Source: Candidatus Obscuribacter sp.
Lineage (GTDB): Bacteria > Cyanobacteriota > Vampirovibrionia > Obscuribacterales > Obscuribacteraceae
Reading direction: 5' to 3'
Length of the DNA: 64,000 nucleotides
Assembly (NCBI GenBank): GCA_016718315.1
Contig: JADKDV010000005.1
Location: 186,001 to 250,000 of the forward strand
The translations under genes were made by a program, and so were the position numbers. Positions 9,219-17,529 of the stretch are shown piece after piece. The notes below the pieces were generated by a model that ran no database searches, was not told the DNA's origin, and worked only from the letters and a program-made list of their open reading frames with translations. How positions within the stretch are numbered: the stretch's first letter is position 1; each line of letters begins with the position of its first letter.

Positions 9219-9587
9219 GATGTCACCTTTCGTTTGCACTTGCTGCAGGTTAAGGGGTTTGAAGATTCACTTGCCGAAATCAGGAAGCATTACCTGGAGA
9301 ATAACTGGCATGTGATAGCTGGCGGACGTACGACCGGATTGGCGCTAGAATTTTGGTTGAGGCATTAACCACTGTTCGAGTCTAGCGACTACGGCCGTGT
9401 AGTGTTCGCGATTGAGCCTTGATTTACTTTTGACCTTTAGGTTTGTGTGATTGTGTTGGGTTTTGATGTTATGGAGTGTTTTTTTTGTTTATCGTTTGTT
9501 AGTTGTGGTTGAAGAGAGCTGCACGCAGGCCTTTTGATGACACCACTCAGCAGCGCTGGGGGGTGGCCTTGTTTCAAACCCACTGCC
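9219..9587. other. Gap inside the 8-12 kb operon
   Basis: About 370 bp between the deaminase and the AAA+-like gene. It contains a G/T-rich stretch (9420-9520, plus strand). A plus-strand open stretch at about 9250-9368 has protein-like composition but no credible start. Confidence 0.4.
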
Positions 9588-10244
9588 TTAATAATTGATT
9601 GGCTCCTGTTCCTCATCCAGGGTATGGACCTTCAGCCGCAAGCGTGTTGGCACCACTTTCAGAAGCTGCGGCAAAATGCCCACGCTCTCAAAGAGTTCTT
9701 GTTCGGACCCGCTGTTTTTCAGATACTCGGATTCGAGTGGGTCCGAGCTCAGGCTCAGCACAAACATCAAGCCGCGCGTATTGAACTCGATTTTGTCCCC
9801 GGTTTCATCATCTTCGCCCAGGCAGATGGTTTTGCCCTTGATCAGCCGGACCAATTCTTTTTGAATCGACTGATTGACCGGGCTGCGCAAGTTGCCTACG
9901 ACCTCCACAAAGACAATGCTTTTGCTCAGCACGTTGAGGTCTTTGCCGCAGATGTGCCATAGCTTTGTCAGTTGCTCGACCTGGTTGTCGATAGCGTGCA
10001 GTGCGGTGTTGCAGAGCCGACTGGCGTCGACTCTGTAAAACGGCACTCCCAGACACCACGACAGAGACGACACAAGAGCGACACGCCCCACACCGATCGG
10101 TGCGCTGAGCAAAACGCTGTGCGACTTGCCCTTCTCACCACGCACAAGCGCGGCTTCGACCAGGGCAGTTTTTGCTTCGTTGTGACCTGCAATAAGGTTG
10201 CTCATGTTTGCCAGGAGCAGTTCTTTTGAGGTGGCATGCGACAT
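9588..10244 (-). CDS. Degenerate AAA+ (ClpX-like) protein
   Basis: A 218-residue protein with the outline of a ClpX-type AAA+ ATPase: an N-terminal GHNEAKTALVEAAL helix; a P-loop-like segment APIGVGRVAL at about 48-57 in which the essential Lys is replaced by Arg and Ser/Thr by Val; a Walker B-like strand SIVFVEVVGN without the DE pair; and a later strand FNTRGLMFVLSLSSDP like ClpX sensor 1. It lacks the normal small domain length. It is therefore probably a non-hydrolysing structural relative. GGAGACTTAAT precedes the ATG. It lies between two small membrane protein genes and the deaminase gene on one strand. The family assignment is from motif order only. Confidence 0.5.
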   Translation of the reverse strand: MSHATSKELLLANMSNLIAGHNEAKTALVEAALVRGEKGKSHSVLLSAPIGVGRVALVSSLSWCLGVPFYRVDASRLCNTALHAIDNQVEQLTKLWHICGKDLNVLSKSIVFVEVVGNLRSPVNQSIQKELVRLIKGKTICLGEDDETGDKIEFNTRGLMFVLSLSSDPLESEYLKNSGSEQELFESVGILPQLLKVVPTRLRLKVHTLDEEQEPINY

Positions 10245-10363
10245 ATTAAGTCTCCATTTCAGCAGTTGCAGATAAAGCTGTTGGTGAAGTCCGTTAGATC
10301 AATCGACGTAACATGTCTTGTATAAAGACCCTCATCTTTAGGTTCGTCTGGCTATCCGGAGGT

Positions 10364-10684
10364 TCAGTGCTTGGTGGCAGTCGGAGCCGGATCGAGCACT
10401 TCGCAGACGTGGTAGAGGGCGATCAGAAAGGCAAACATGGGGATGCCGTAGGCGACACAGAGACCGAAGCTGATGGTCCAGCCGACTGCCATCGCGGTGT
10501 ACCAGGTCAGACCGCTGGCATAAACGAAGTTGCTGTAGAAGCTCTCGACCACCGTGATTATCGTGGCTGCCACTGCGGCATAGAGCATCAGGGCGATATA
10601 GAGCTTTTTGAGCGAGTAGTAAGGGATGAACCTGGCGAAGGTCCCGGTGGCGGTGGTGGTGGCGGTGTTGGAATCGTTGTTCAT
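10364..10684 (-). CDS. Small membrane protein
   Basis: A 106-residue protein. AGAGGA lies 8 bp upstream of the ATG at 10684. After a Thr/Asn-rich polar N-terminus, hydrophobic segments run at about 28-48 (LYIALMLYAAVAATIITVV) and 60-98 (two helices). No family is recognised. It is part of the minus-strand run with the genes on either side. Confidence 0.6.
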   Translation of the reverse strand: MNNDSNTATTTATGTFARFIPYYSLKKLYIALMLYAAVAATIITVVESFYSNFVYASGLTWYTAMAVGWTISFGLCVAYGIPMFAFLIALYHVCEVLDPAPTATKH

Positions 10685-10753
10685 GTTCAAATTCCTCTGG
10701 GTTTAAAGTTGAGTCGATCTATTTCCAGGTAGATGTGGCTTTAAGCTGCTGAC

Positions 10754-10927
10754 TTATCGCGGCATCGGTGCCGGGACCAGTCGAATGTCCTGGCTGTCCA
10801 GAGCCTTTTGGAGAGAGCGCTCGTACTCCTTTTGCTTGGAGTAGTCCGCGACATATTCCACTGCCGTGTGACAGAGCCAGCCAAAAACCAGGCACAGCAA
10901 GGCGTATCCGATCAAAGTGCGAATCAT
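10754..10927 (-). CDS. Single-pass small membrane protein
   Basis: A 57-residue protein found by hand. CAGGAG lies 7 bp before the ATG at 10927. An N-terminal membrane segment (about 4-22, LIGYALLCLVFGWLCHTAV) is followed by a charged helix (YSKQKEYERSLQKALDSQD) and a Pro-rich end. The gene sits in the same direction between the coiled-coil gene and the next membrane protein. No family is recognised. Confidence 0.6.
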   Translation of the reverse strand: MIRTLIGYALLCLVFGWLCHTAVEYVADYSKQKEYERSLQKALDSQDIRLVPAPMPR

Positions 10928-11086
10928 TTTGGGTCTCCTGTTTGTCGGGGTTTATGGCGCGAGACTCTGAACTGTCCTTTCTGGATAGCTCAGTCAGTCT
11001 GGCGCATTGCATGTGAGGTTTGTCAGTTTTGGCAATACCAAATAGAAGGGAGACTTTCTATCTCACTGATATTTAATACTTCCTTG

Positions 11087-11803
11087 TCAGAGCTCGGTCT
11101 TGAGCGCGTCCGCTGTCTTCTGGGCGACGTTGAGATAGTCGGTCCAGAGCTTGATGCGCCGCAGCCTGGCAGCCTTGAAGCTGCTTTCGATGGCATCCCG
11201 GCGCTCCCAGTAATTCGACTGAATTATGTTGGCTTTATCTTCGTGCTTCCTTGAGGCCGCGGCCATGGTCGCGTCAAAATCAGCCTTGGCTCTGGCGTGG
11301 ACCTCGGCAAAGATCCTCGTGCATTCAGCCGTTTCTTGCTTGAAGCGGTCTTCGCTTTCTTGCACCGAGGCCAGATAGGTCTGCCCGGCCTGGGCGACGG
11401 TCTGCCTGTGGTTGAGTTCGGCGGCTTCCGTGCGCGAGTCGCAATGGTCTTTTACGGGAGCAGAGACTTTGCCCCTGGTCAGCTCATGCACGGCGAGCAG
11501 CTCGGCAGTCTTCTTCTCGAGCGCTTCGCGTAGGGTGGCATCGAGCATTTCGCGGGCACTCTGCACAGCCGGATAGCTCTTGTCCTGCGCCGGCTTGTAG
11601 ACCTGATCAAAGACCGCCTGTGCCGGCTCGACGATCTGGCGCATGGTCTCCGCCGCCAGGCGTTCAGTCAGCCGCAGCTCTGAGTCGAGGATATTGATGC
11701 TGTCAAAACGCTCTTTGTCGAGCTTTTGCACAGCTTCGTCGCGCCGCCTGAGGGCACGCTTTGCCGCTCTGGTATAGGCGCTGAGGACTCGGGGATTTTG
11801 CAT
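11087..11803 (-). CDS. Coiled-coil orphan family protein, copy 1
   Basis: A 238-residue, highly charged, almost wholly helical protein. It belongs to a local paralogous family (see 15900, 16650 and 17530, with broken copies at 19139 and 20050). Shared marks are an N-terminal RVLSAYTRAAK-like motif within the first 15 residues and a C-terminal F-x-x-A-R-x-x-R-x-x-x-W motif (ARLRRIKLW) about 15 residues from the end. I chose the ATG at 11803 because it puts the motif where the paralogues have it; a GTG start 12 codons upstream is possible. There is no signal peptide or membrane segment, so it is probably cytoplasmic. It is first in an operon with two small membrane proteins, the AAA+-like gene and the deaminase, and is preceded by a 41-bp repeat array. 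Confidence 0.7.
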   Translation of the reverse strand: MQNPRVLSAYTRAAKRALRRRDEAVQKLDKERFDSINILDSELRLTERLAAETMRQIVEPAQAVFDQVYKPAQDKSYPAVQSAREMLDATLREALEKKTAELLAVHELTRGKVSAPVKDHCDSRTEAAELNHRQTVAQAGQTYLASVQESEDRFKQETAECTRIFAEVHARAKADFDATMAAASRKHEDKANIIQSNYWERRDAIESSFKAARLRRIKLWTDYLNVAQKTADALKTEL

Positions 11804-11939
11804 GTCGTAAATCCGTTTTGGTTTGAATTGAAGTGACACTACAAGCGCTTGCGTGCAGTGGGTGAGCCTTATCTCTTTCTCAACACCGTGGACAATATGT
11901 GACGTGTCGACCAGGTCGATAGTTAGGCAAGGTTGTGAT

Positions 11940-12076
11940 GGTGAAGTGTCTTAGCGGTGAATTGTTTTTTTTGTTATTGGTGAGAGGTAGAGATAAAGGT
12001 ATCTTTGCCATGATCTGGTGTTGTAAACAATACCTTTGGCTGAATCTCTCCAAATCTACAGTAACGCGCACGCGCT
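11940..12076 (-). promoter_or_regulatory. Conserved upstream module of the coiled-coil operon
   Basis: Between the 41-bp array and the coiled-coil gene lies a stretch that matches the equivalent place upstream of the broken coiled-coil gene (about 20795-20902). They share a block reading ATCATGxCAAAGAT, then TTATC and CTCxC, then AATAAC on the minus strand. Both have an alternating purine-pyrimidine tract next to the array (here ACGCGCACGCGC, 12064-12075). I take it as the promoter region. The exact -10/-35 is not assigned. Confidence 0.5.
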
Positions 12077-12079
12077 AGA

Positions 12080-12262
12080 GATAAGTGATTTGTAAAATCA
12101 CCACTCGTGATACCGCTATAAGTAATGGAGTTGTAAAATCAAAGTCCCTATTAATGGCATAAATAAAGGATTTGTGAAATAGCAAAGATGCTATCGCTAG
12201 GGATTATGGATTTGTAAAAGCCACCGATTGTGGTGCTGCTGTAAGTGGCAGATATATAAGAT
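12080..12262 (-). repeat. 41-bp-period palindromic repeat array A
   Basis: Units of the consensus GGATTTGTAAAATCACC (plus strand) start at 12086, 12127, 12168 and 12208, with a weaker fifth at 12250: spacing 40-42 bp. Each core GATTTGTAAAATC is a 5-bp dyad (GATTT/AAATC) around GTA. Better copies also have GATACC about 10 bp after the core. The regular phasing (four helical turns) suggests cooperative protein binding upstream of the operon that starts at 11803. Confidence 0.75.
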
Positions 12263-12431
12263 GACGACTGGGCAGCGCAGTCAATAAACCGCAAGTTATT
12301 CTGTTTGCGGGTAATACTAAAGCAGGTAGTATATAGAGCTTTTTTGAAAATCTGTATAAAAAACAAGTTGGCAATTGCTTTCTCTTTATCTTGGACTGAG
12401 GTCAGGGGCTTTGTTCTGCCGGTGTCTTCAG

Positions 12432-12463
12432 TCAAAATTTAAGGAGGGCTCGTAAGCCCTCCT
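12432..12463 (-). terminator. Terminator after the 334-residue anchored protein gene
   Basis: A 9-bp stem AGGAGGGCT/AGCCCTCCT with a 4-nt loop, followed on the minus strand by TAAATTTTG, lies about 40 bp past the stop at 12502. Confidence 0.65.
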
Positions 12464-12501
12464 CAGTGTTGGGGAATGACCCTTGTGTCGCTTAGTCGTC
12501 C

Positions 12502-13506
12502 TTAACGCCGACCGCTGGAAGACGGAGCGGAGTAAGAAGGCGTGGAGCGATAGGTCGGTGCCGGAGCGCTGTAGACAGGCGCGCTACGAACCGGAGCGGG
12601 GGCTGCCGCCGGAGGCGAGGTATAAGCCGGCGTGGAGCGAGCAGTCGGCGCAGCAGGGGCTGCAACCGGTGCCTTTGCTGCCGGAGCCGAGTCGGTCTTG
12701 ACCGGAGCGGTCACGACCGGCGCCCTGGGACTGCGTGGCAGCGCCGGGATTGACGCTGGGCACGGAGGTGCGCGGCACGGTGACGTGGTTATTCCAGCGG
12801 CTGGAAAGCTGGTATTGTTTTGCCGCTGAATCACATAAGTCGGAGTGCTGCGGTAGTTGTTGCGGCTCGAACGAATGTCGTTGAGACGCGATGCCGGCGT
12901 GTCGTAACGGTAGCTGGGGCTGGCGAAGATCTGATGCAGGATCCAATATTGCAACATCGTCTCGGCGAAGGACGAATGATGATAGACCGGATTGCCACCC
13001 GAAGTGTAGGTGGTGATTCGGGCTGGTGCATTGCCCTCGGTGACTTCACCATTTTGCTCGATGACGAAGATGACCTCGTCGTTGTTTGAGCGACCTTCAC
13101 CGCTGCCCTTCTTGATGTAGCCGGTGATCTGCAGGCGTTTATTGTGATTTTTGGCTTCCACCGAGATCACTTCGTCGCCTTCGTAGATCTGGTTGGCTCG
13201 CTCTTCGAAGGCTTCCAGCCAGGCGCCGGGTTGATCCCGCCGCACGGTCTTGAGCGCTTCTTCGAGGGCGGCGATGTTGATCTTGAGCGGCTGTTTGGAG
13301 CTTTCAGCTTTGGCATTGGCCGCTTGCTCGAAGTCGTCTTCTCCGGCCGCAGTCGTGCTGGTGGTGGCGGTCTGCTCCGGGGTTGCCGGCGCAGTGATGC
13401 TGGTGGCGCTGGCATTGGTCTGCGTCGCTTCGTCATCCTGGGAGTTGATCAAGATGATCATCAGGACCACGATCAGTGCGCCGAAGAAAATATGGAATCC
13501 CTTCAT
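12502..13506 (-). CDS. Membrane-anchored protein with Pro/Ala/Ser-rich tail
   Basis: A 334-residue protein. Residues 5-22 form an uncleaved-looking membrane anchor (IFFGALIVVLMIILI). Then come a Thr/Ala-rich disordered stretch (25-65), a compact acidic/helical region (75-200), and from about 240 a low-complexity Pro/Ala/Ser/Tyr-rich tail with SAPVYSAP and PTYRSTPSYSAP repeats. This resembles proteins that span the envelope or line the surface. No known domain is recognised. It is second after the 14095 gene, with a hairpin overlapping the upstream stop. Confidence 0.65.
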   Translation of the reverse strand: MKGFHIFFGALIVVLMIILINSQDDEATQTNASATSITAPATPEQTATTSTTAAGEDDFEQAANAKAESSKQPLKINIAALEEALKTVRRDQPGAWLEAFEERANQIYEGDEVISVEAKNHNKRLQITGYIKKGSGEGRSNNDEVIFVIEQNGEVTEGNAPARITTYTSGGNPVYHHSSFAETMLQYWILHQIFASPSYRYDTPASRLNDIRSSRNNYRSTPTYVIQRQNNTSFPAAGITTSPCRAPPCPASIPALPRSPRAPVVTAPVKTDSAPAAKAPVAAPAAPTARSTPAYTSPPAAAPAPVRSAPVYSAPAPTYRSTPSYSAPSSSGRR

Positions 13507-13564
13507 TTTTCACCTGTCTGTTTGGGCTATATCTGTTAGCCGTTGAGTGGGTGGAATTGTGGAC

Positions 13565-13588
13565 TCGGTCGGCTTAGAAGCCGACCGA
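13565..13588 (-). terminator. Hairpin overlapping the stop of the 173-residue gene
   Basis: TCGGTCGGCT/AGCCGACCGA with a 4-nt loop encloses the stop codon of the gene at 13574. There is no T tract, so it is more likely an attenuator or mRNA 3'-end stabiliser between two co-transcribed genes than a full terminator. Confidence 0.4.
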
Positions 13589-14095
13589 ATGAGGGTGCAT
13601 CAGCGAGACCGAGCCAGCCCGGCAGCCAGCGCTGTTGAAGTAGTGCACGTCGATTTGCCAGCCTCTGGCGCGCAGCATGGCGCTGGCCTTTTCGACCACA
13701 GCATCCTCGGGCAGGTCGTTGACGTTGAGCGCCACATCGGCCAGGAAGGCAAAGGGAGCAATATTGGCGTGGTACTGCTCTTCGAGCCACTGGGCAAAGG
13801 TGGAAGCCTTGACCTCAACGTCGTCGCTGCTGCCGTTGACTGCGGCAACCTTGAGTGTGCTGGGCTTGTCGCCAGCGGGGCGAGGATAGTCACTGGGTCC
13901 GGGCACACCGGCACGAGCAGTGATTTCACCGCCTGCTGGACGTCGCCGCTCAAAGCCGGTGCCGACCATGTCGTCCTGCGCCGAACGAGGGCGAGAGGAT
14001 GGCGCGGTATTGACCTGGGGGAGCGCTTCGTTGGTTATCACTTTCAGTCCGAGAGCCGCACGACGCGCAGCAATTTCGTCAGATTTCTTAGACAT
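13574..14095 (-). CDS. Orphan soluble protein
   Basis: A 173-residue protein of no recognised family. The ATG at 14095 is preceded by AAAGGA. Residues 1-95 are basic and then disordered (Pro/Arg/Gly/Ser-rich), starting MSKKSDEIAARRAALGLKV. Residues 100-173 look folded: an amphipathic helix FAQWLEEQYHANIAPFAFLADVAL, then VVEKASAMLRARGWQIDVHYF and a C-rich end. It heads an operon with the anchored protein at 12502 and has a single 41-bp-type repeat unit and GC-alternating tract upstream (14339-14375). Confidence 0.6.
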   Translation of the reverse strand: MSKKSDEIAARRAALGLKVITNEALPQVNTAPSSRPRSAQDDMVGTGFERRRPAGGEITARAGVPGPSDYPRPAGDKPSTLKVAAVNGSSDDVEVKASTFAQWLEEQYHANIAPFAFLADVALNVNDLPEDAVVEKASAMLRARGWQIDVHYFNSAGCRAGSVSLMHPHSVGF

Positions 14096-14209
14096 CCTGT
14101 GTCCTTTCGTTTTGCATCTTCTCTTTCGCTTGTGATAATCCATGCCCGCCAGGTAACGCTCGACAGATGTCGGGCTGGTGTTGCGGTGGGATGGTGCGAT
14201 AGTCTAGGT

Positions 14210-14378
14210 GGGTTGGTTGTTTTTTGTTTTTGTGGGAAAGAGAGATAAAACTATGATGGCTTTTATCAAAGTAGTTAAGCAATAAAAGCTGTCGTAGCCT
14301 TACGAGTAAGATGTGTCTATAAGCAAGAAAGTATACTCACGCGTGCGTGCGAGACATAATGGATTTGTAAAATTGCCC
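14210..14378 (-). promoter_or_regulatory. Upstream module B with a single palindromic unit
   Basis: The architecture matches the regions upstream of 11803 and 20655: a GGATTTGTAAAAT unit at 14361, an alternating tract CACGCGTGCGTGCG at 14338-14351 about 10 bp away, then (towards the gene) TTTTATCTCTCTTTC and a poly-A stretch on the minus strand. Only one repeat unit is present here. Confidence 0.55.
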
Positions 14379-14403
14379 TAAAACCTAGCGCTAAGCAGCA
14401 TTA

Positions 14404-14619
14404 CTAAGTGAGCTTGATGATCTCGCCAGGATAAATCAAATCTCGATTGCGACTGCCTTCGTCTAGCTTATTAAGCTTTGCCAGTCGGTCTGTTTCTCTG
14501 GCTATATCAGCGTCAGTGGGAGCCCCTGTACCAATATCTAGCAAATTGGTGCGGGCGATATGCCACAAACAGTCACCACTTTTGACTGTGACAGTATGTA
14601 CTGTGTCGCTGTCTGACAT
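14404..14619 (-). CDS. LysM-domain small protein
   Basis: A 71-residue protein made of a single LysM-like domain: HTVTVKSGDCLWHIART at the start and RNRDLIYPGEIIKLT at the end, the usual first and last LysM elements, with an insert of about 15 residues between helices. LysM domains bind peptidoglycan or chitin-type sugars. No signal peptide is visible, so export would need another route or it binds internally. GAGG lies about 9 bp before the ATG. It follows the LRR gene by 10 bp and is probably translated from the same mRNA. Confidence 0.8.
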   Translation of the reverse strand: MSDSDTVHTVTVKSGDCLWHIARTNLLDIGTGAPTDADIARETDRLAKLNKLDEGSRNRDLIYPGEIIKLT

Positions 14620-14629
14620 GGCTAGTGCC

Positions 14630-15619
14630 TCAATGTAAGGGAGAAAAAATAAGCGGGTCGGCTTTAGAATCCAGATCGTTTTGAGTGAGGACTAAGTCGG
14701 GACGGAATTTGAGTAATGCTTTGATATCGGCTTGACTGAATTGACCTTTTACTATTAGCAGATTGTGCAGCTTGGGCGGCATTTTATTGATCAAAGCGCG
14801 GGCTGTTATCTTGGTGCTGCAGATGTCCACGTCTTTTAGCGATTTTAGCGCAGATAGTGTTTCCAGGCATTTGTCAGTGAGATAGTTGTTTTCGCTGAGG
14901 CGCAATCGCGTCAAGTTTGGCATGTTCTTGAGGACGCTCAGATCGTTGTCGCGTAGTTGCAAACGACGCAGATCAAGGTATTTTATTGCCGTCAGTTCAG
15001 CAAAATATCTCATAGCACCCGGTATCAGCATGTTGTTGCTGATGTCTACATACTCTAGCTTTTTGAGTTTAGCAAGCAGGTTGAAATTTCTGCCGCTAAT
15101 CATTGTGTGTGCTAGTACGAGGCGCTTTAACTCTGGCATGGACGCTGCCACTTCTAAAGCCGAGTCGCCTGTATCTGTCCCTTCCATTGAAAATGAAAGG
15201 CTGTGGGTAAAGCGTTTGAGGTATTTGGTGCCAGCGTCATCAAGCTCAGTAGAATCAAAATTTATGGCGCTAATCAAATTGGACGGAATATTGTCTATCA
15301 ATTGAGGCATTGTGCAAAGCACGCCAGAGCCATGCAGCGAATAAGTCTGGTTGGCTGGCAAACTCATATGTCCTCTGATAGGAATTTGTTTGAGTACTTT
15401 GAGATGGCGGTTGACAATGGATTCGGGCCAGCTCACTGTACCCAGCCAGCCGTAAACTGCGTTATCGGGGAAGTCGAGACGAATGGTCTCTGGTGAGGCG
15501 GCTTTTGCTGCAAAAGTTTGCTGAAAAAAAATTCCAGTGGCACAAGCAATGCATAGAGTGAGTGCCAATTTTGACAATCGACAGTTACTGATCTTGCGAC
15601 TGGTCGGTTTGTGAGACAT
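14630..15619 (-). CDS. Secreted leucine-rich repeat protein
   Basis: A 329-residue protein with a basic N-terminus and signal peptide (about 15-40, ending FAAKAA). From about 110 to 300 it has degenerate LRR units of 23-26 residues, clearest at PELKRLVLAHTMISG, KKLEYVDISNNML, TAIKYLDLRRLQLRD, PNLTRLRLSENNYLTD and KSLKDVDICSTKI. LRRs mediate protein binding; this one would act in the periplasm or outside. It is transcribed with the LysM gene. It resembles the large secreted LRR sets of some environmental bacteria rather than internalins. Confidence 0.75.
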   Translation of the reverse strand: MSHKPTSRKISNCRLSKLALTLCIACATGIFFQQTFAAKAASPETIRLDFPDNAVYGWLGTVSWPESIVNRHLKVLKQIPIRGHMSLPANQTYSLHGSGVLCTMPQLIDNIPSNLISAINFDSTELDDAGTKYLKRFTHSLSFSMEGTDTGDSALEVAASMPELKRLVLAHTMISGRNFNLLAKLKKLEYVDISNNMLIPGAMRYFAELTAIKYLDLRRLQLRDNDLSVLKNMPNLTRLRLSENNYLTDKCLETLSALKSLKDVDICSTKITARALINKMPPKLHNLLIVKGQFSQADIKALLKFRPDLVLTQNDLDSKADPLIFSPLH

Positions 15620-15899
15620 TTGCCTTGTTGTACTGAGAGAGACGTTGACAGCTAATTGTGTCTATGGTCACTAATCTATCAGGTTTGGATCTGCTAAAAG
15701 CTCTTGTCGTCACAAATATATAGATACTACAGGTGGTCGTAGTGATAGTCAAAAAATCAATAAGGCGCATCTTGAGAGCAGCAGTAGTATCCCTCTGGAC
15801 ACAGCTGCTGCTCTCCGATTACGGACTGGTTTCAGAAAAGTGGAGTGAGCAACTTCCTCGTTTTTCGATTGAGCTCCATATTGCGAGCACTTGCAACTG
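15620..15899. other. Intergenic region with one hairpin
   Basis: It holds the LRR gene promoter side and the 3' region of the coiled-coil gene at 15900. An 11-bp inverted repeat (GAGAGCAGCAG at 15774-15784 with CTGCTGCTCTC at 15805-15815) may end the coiled-coil transcript. A T6 run follows about 20 bp later on the minus strand. Confidence 0.4.
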
Positions 15900-16613
15900 T
15901 CAGGCAGCGCTTGCCGCCTTGATGCTGTTGAGATAGTCGTTCCAGACCACCTGCCTCTGCTCTCGAGCTTCGTTGTATTCCTGCTCTATGCGATCGCAGC
16001 TGGCTTTGCAGATTTGATCAACCGCGCGGTACGTGAGCCGGCGGTCAGCCTCGATTTTGCCGCTGGTGAGCTGGTAGGACCTGAGAGGCTCGGCAGTGGT
16101 CGCTTGATAGTCGTCATAGGCAGTGCCCAGAGCCGTCTTGAAGTCAATCTGGGCTTGTTCCTGGGTTGCTGCGTAAGCCTCGCCCGCCGCTTTGTCAGCG
16201 CGGTTGAAGGCTTCCTTAGCTAGCCGCAGCTTCTCTTCGCCAGCATCGATATCGGGCTGAGTGATGGTATCGACTGAGCGCGTCGCTGCCACTTCGGCTA
16301 TAACCGCTTCTTGTGCCTGTCTGGCAGCCAGCCGGGCGCGCTGTGCTTGCAGTTTGGCTGCGTCCATGGTCTCGCGCAACTTGCTGGAGGCCGGGTTGAG
16401 CACTGTGAGGTACAGCTGGTAAGCGGGTTTGGCGACGAGTTCCATTTTGGCCTGAGCGAGAGCCTTGAGCAAGCTGGTGTTGCTTTCGATGGTCTTGTAT
16501 GCCATGTCTCGTGTTAACTGCGCTTGTTGCCGCTGCCACTCCTTAAACTCGTACGCAGCTTTGCTGGCCGCTTCATAGGCTTGCACGGCTTCCGGTGAGG
16601 GGATGATTGTCAT
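15900..16613 (-). CDS. Coiled-coil orphan family protein, copy 2
   Basis: A 237-residue charged helical protein. N-terminal mark EAVQAYEAASKAA; C-terminal mark YNEAREQRQVVWNDYLNSI. The start at 16613 follows AGGAAAAGATCA; the in-frame ATG ten codons earlier overlaps the upstream gene's 3' end. No membrane segment. It is the last of three adjacent paralogues on the minus strand (18255, 17378, 16613), each about 240 residues and diverged to the point that only the termini match by eye. Confidence 0.7.
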   Translation of the reverse strand: MTIIPSPEAVQAYEAASKAAYEFKEWQRQQAQLTRDMAYKTIESNTSLLKALAQAKMELVAKPAYQLYLTVLNPASSKLRETMDAAKLQAQRARLAARQAQEAVIAEVAATRSVDTITQPDIDAGEEKLRLAKEAFNRADKAAGEAYAATQEQAQIDFKTALGTAYDDYQATTAEPLRSYQLTSGKIEADRRLTYRAVDQICKASCDRIEQEYNEAREQRQVVWNDYLNSIKAASAA

Positions 16614-16649
16614 TGATCTTTTCCTGACTGTTTGGGGTTGCAATGATTG

Positions 16650-17378
16650 TTACTGGCTGCCCGACAAGACCTTGACCAGGTTGTCGCGGCTTTCAACATA
16701 GCTTTGCCAGGCAGCGAGCCGCTTGATTCGGGATTCGATATGAGCGGCTTCGATTGCTTTGACTCGCTCCTGGTATTGCACTGCCAATGTGGTCAGGTCT
16801 CGCTCGTGCTCCTGGTCGATAAGCCGGAGTTTTGCGTGAAGATCATTTACAATTTGCCCTTTGCGTTTGAGGAAGTCTTCGCTGATTTCGCGTGTCGTCA
16901 CTTCAAATTGTGCGGAGTGCGATGCGCGGGCTTCTTCATAGATTTGCTCGGCGGCGCGGCGCGCCTCTTCGTAGGTGGCCCCAATGGCTTCCATGGCAAT
17001 TTGCCAGGCATCGGCTTCGGGCTGGCTAAGGAGCTGCGGGCCATTAGCTGGCTTGATTTGCCGCTGAGCTGCAGCCATTTGTGTGGAGGCAGCGCTCAAG
17101 GCCGACCTGTAGCGCTCGCTGTGGGGCAACAGGTCCTGAGCCAGTTTGTCGCGGTACGGCTCGAGGGCATCGTCGTAGGACGACTGAATTGGCGCGAGCA
17201 GTGACTTGCTGTGTTCTTCCGCGAGACGTTTGGCTTGCAGCCTCGCTTTGCCCCGGCGCAGGTGTTCTGCTGCGTCACATTCGCTTGCCTGTTTGATTGC
17301 GCTAACTCTGGTTTGTTCGGCGAGTTTGGCGGCGTTGGTGTACGCCTCCAGTAGTTCTGCGTGAGAAGTGAATGACAT
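16650..17378 (-). CDS. Coiled-coil orphan family protein, copy 3
   Basis: A 242-residue charged helical protein. N-terminal mark AELLEAYTNAAKLAE; C-terminal mark HIESRIKRLAAWQSYVESRDNL. The ATG at 17378 places the motif as in the paralogues; the longer open frame upstream runs through a terminator and overlaps the previous gene. The central part is an Ala/Glu/Gln-rich coiled coil. It is separated from the next gene downstream by 36 bp, so the pair is probably one transcript. Confidence 0.7.
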   Translation of the reverse strand: MSFTSHAELLEAYTNAAKLAEQTRVSAIKQASECDAAEHLRRGKARLQAKRLAEEHSKSLLAPIQSSYDDALEPYRDKLAQDLLPHSERYRSALSAASTQMAAAQRQIKPANGPQLLSQPEADAWQIAMEAIGATYEEARRAAEQIYEEARASHSAQFEVTTREISEDFLKRKGQIVNDLHAKLRLIDQEHERDLTTLAVQYQERVKAIEAAHIESRIKRLAAWQSYVESRDNLVKVLSGSQ

Positions 17379-17444
17379 TAATGTGTTTCCTTTTTTCCTT
17401 TTGGCACCACTGGCGGTTGCCAGCAGCGATCTATTGCCAAATAT

Positions 17445-17476
17445 CAAAAAGTAGATGGACGTTTTAGTCCATCTAC
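17445..17476 (-). terminator. Strong intrinsic terminator between coiled-coil genes
   Basis: A perfect 10-bp stem GTAGATGGAC/GTCCATCTAC with a 6-nt loop is followed on the minus strand by TTTTTGAT. It lies about 55 bp after the stop at 17530 and 70 bp before the start at 17378, so the downstream pair needs read-through or its own promoter. Confidence 0.8.
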
Positions 17477-17529
17477 CATTTGTTACTTCGCGGGTTTGTA
17501 TAGGTTGTTGCTGGTCGGTCAGATCTAGC

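Noticed and set aside
9114..9368. Plus-strand frame overlapping the deaminase start
   Set aside because: Its last ~40 residues look protein-like, but the start lies inside the deaminase gene and there is no ribosome site; perhaps a remnant.
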